DNA from: Epiperipatus broadwayi
Lineage: Eukaryota; Onychophora; Udeonychophora; Euonychophora; Peripatidae
Assembly: GCA_028023455.1 (NCBI GenBank)
Contig: JAQFVV010006216.1
Location: 1,739,445 to 1,803,444 of the forward strand
Reading direction: 5' to 3'
DNA length: 64,000 nt
Below are positions 61,950 to 64,000 of the stretch, piece by piece. The number at the start of each line of letters is the position of its first letter. Position 1 is the stretch's first letter. The notes beneath the pieces were generated by a model. It did not search any database. It had not been told where the DNA came from and saw only the letters and a list, made by a program, of their open reading frames with translations. Made by a program: the position numbers and the translations under genes.

Positions 61950-62680
61950 GGTCACTGTAATAGTTATAGAGGTTGTGTTCTTCTGATCTACATTTGAGTA
62001 TAATGGTCTGATTATATGAATGAGGATATATTTAGTGATTTTGGGCATCCAGTAATGATCAATTATCATTATCCTGGTTGGCACAAAATATTATATTCTT
62101 CAAAGCCTCTGCAGTACATTTTGTTTTAGTTTAGCCTATTAAAAGTTAAGTTTATAATTGACTAGTATATTAATGACACTAAGTGGCCACAGCATTGATG
62201 ATGATTAGCATGTTTTAAAATCCCAGCATTATTGTTTATATTTTTGATTCTTATGTATTTCTAATAGATTAGCACTTAAGTTGGTGCACCCAAATTAATG
62301 GTTTCAATAATCTGCCACAAGCTGGCAAGAGCTAAATAGTTACCTTGGTCTACACAAGATCCATTTCAAATTCAGTCACCAGATTGACTATTGATTTATA
62401 TTTTGCATTGTTCAAATCCAGTCACAAGATTGACTGTTGATGTATTTTGATTGATCATTCATGATGATGAATAGTTATTTTTTGAGTATTTCTTTTTTTA
62501 TTACTTACTTTTACTTATTTATAATGCTGGTGGATTTATAATTATGTTTTTAGTTACCTGAGTAGTGACTAATCTCTTTTGATCTTCTGAGTTGATCTCT
62601 AGCTGATTTGATCTCTCAAAGATTTCATGATCTCATGCTCTCTTGGATATATAAAATTGCTTATATATTTTATGATGTGA
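61950..62680. repeat. Dispersed repeat D, copy 2 (inverted relative to copy 1)
   Basis: Diverged reverse complement of 36290-37035, about 25 kb away. A phrase with CAGTCACAAGATTGACT is itself duplicated here (about 62375-62400 and 62410-62435). Confidence 0.65.
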
Positions 62681-64000
62681 AACATTTCTTTAATATTTTT
62701 TAATAATATCTCAGTTTAAAATTACTTTAATATGTACTTATTATATTCTGAAATATATATATATATATATGAAAACATTTTTGCGTCATACTATATATTA
62801 GTTTTCTATATTGAGAAGTTACACAGAAAAGTAATACACATTTCAAAGCAAAAAAGTTTTACTTTTTATTTTAAAACCATAAAAATCTTCATTATATATA
62901 TATTTTAAAAAATCTTAAGTACTTTTTGAACTACTTCCTATTTCTTGGATTAAGTGAAAACTTCAAGATAATTTTATCTAGAATAATGTTCCCTTAATAA
63001 AGATTTTAAATACTCATTTTTAAGCTCGATTCATTAAAGGTAATTTTCTATATATTCATGTTTTATCCACTAATTATTTTATTTCTATTACAGATGGTGA
63101 AACTCAAAGTTGTACTAAACTGGTCAAGATTAATGAAATGTCAGTGAAAGTAAAACTTTTGAAGAAGTAATTACTTTATAGACATTCTTATATACACATA
63201 AATTGCACAATAATATGATAAAAATTGAGGAACTCATGGAATTTCATACTTCAAATGATAAGATTGTCAATCATGATTTTTAAAAATGTTGTCCTTTATG
63301 TTGTTTATTTGTGAAATAAACAACATAAAATATCTGTAAATGTCTAAACATTATATTTTATATAAAATTAGTTTTTTAAATATTATATGTAATATTAAAA
63401 TTATAGACACATATGAATTGTGTCCAATGAAGAATGAATACTACTAATAAAGTAGATCATCTTATGATCATGCCACACATTAACCATTGCTAAATTAACC
63501 CTTTCTCATTTTAAGATTTTTTTTGTGTTATCTCATAGAAGCTATTTGAATTACTTCCAATATTTTATTTATTTTAAACCTTTATGCTATAATGTGTATC
63601 AGTAAATTGTACTTCATTTATTAAAAATATAAGTTTATAAATGAACAAATTTTGGATGTAACTATTGTGTTAACCCATTTTTAAATTGAGAAAAAATTAA
63701 AAATAAAGTATTTAAGTTTTGAAAAAAAAATAGCAAAAGTAAAATAAAAGAGTGTATTCTAAGGTGTTTTTGTGTGATAGCTATAAAAATAGCAAAATGA
63801 TTTTGCCTTTGCAAATATAAAAAAAAAGTATTAAAATAAAATATTTTAATCACAATAGGGTTTTTTTTCTTATTGGACAATTGCCACATTATTAATTAAA
63901 AAATAAAGGATGAAATATGTGTTATTTGAATTCTATTTCTAAAATCTAAATGAATTATTACTAAATCATTATAAAGCAATAAAATTCTGTTCTAAAATTT
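62681..64000. other. AT-rich sequence, no gene recognised
   Basis: Short (TA)n at 62754-62770 and an inverted repeat near 63300-63330 (TTGTTTATTTGTG/AAATAAACAACATA). No domain-bearing frame. Confidence 0.5.

Noticed and set aside
62195-62240. Possible hammerhead relic in repeat D
   Set aside because: The core reads TTGATGA and AAAA and helix I does not close in either copy. Kept only as a question in the findings.

Overview
Eukaryotic, almost certainly invertebrate animal, non-coding DNA. The window is roughly three quarters A+T. It is full of decayed transposable elements and microsatellites, including very long (ATT)n tracts, and has no operon-like gene packing. I found no host protein-coding gene I could defend. 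The long reading frames are either transposon pieces or translations of simple repeats. The element mix (RTE-type LINEs with a craniofacial-development-protein-2-like endonuclease, a GTF2IRD2/ZBED-like hAT transposase, a Penelope-like element and hammerhead-bearing repeats) would suit an arachnid or another AT-rich invertebrate, but the species is a guess.

Layout. 1.7-3.1 kb: broken hAT transposase (minus). 3.9-7.7 kb: nearly full-length but dead LINE (minus) sitting inside a degenerate tandem repeat. 14.15-15.95 kb: hammerhead repeat family A, two units on each strand, head to head. 20.5-21.1 kb: inverted pair of hammerhead repeat family C, followed by a third-generation LINE copy at 21.4-24.0 kb (plus). 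27.0-27.4 kb: small non-autonomous hAT element with a perfect 8-bp target duplication. 29.8-32.8 kb: remnant of an LTR retrotransposon (minus) with a gag-like coiled-coil region and a primer-binding site matching tRNA-Lys. 33.35-35.9 kb: piggyBac-like non-autonomous element whose interior is a 162/197-bp alternating tandem array. 37.3-39.2 kb: a segment with GC-richer blocks, bounded by 32-bp direct repeats. 47.6-48.4 kb: Penelope-like element remnant with a GIY-YIG domain. 48.8-49.1 kb: another family C hammerhead repeat. 49.2-52.4 kb: the best preserved LINE copy (plus), inside a roughly 320-bp tandem repeat. 53.1-53.3 kb: long (AAC)n(AAT)n tract. 53.5-55.3 kb: hammerhead repeat family B, four units. 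60.8-61.5 kb: LINE fragment joined to a fourth family C unit. The rest is AT-rich sequence in which I recognise nothing.

The main discovery candidate is the hammerhead system. Twelve motifs of 51-59 nt in three sequence families share one architecture: helix I with an asymmetric internal loop, a CUGAUGA box, a short stem II, GAAA, a very short or palindromic stem III, and a cleavage triplet. Families A and B form tandem repeats with about 414-nt and 435-nt spacing, as expected of retrozymes, which are non-autonomous elements copied through self-cleaved circular RNA. Family C is dispersed, and one copy lies just downstream of the Penelope-like remnant on the same strand, which fits the known presence of hammerheads in Penelope-like elements. 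The Penelope-like reverse transcriptase or the LINEs could be the enzyme source. That last link is inference.
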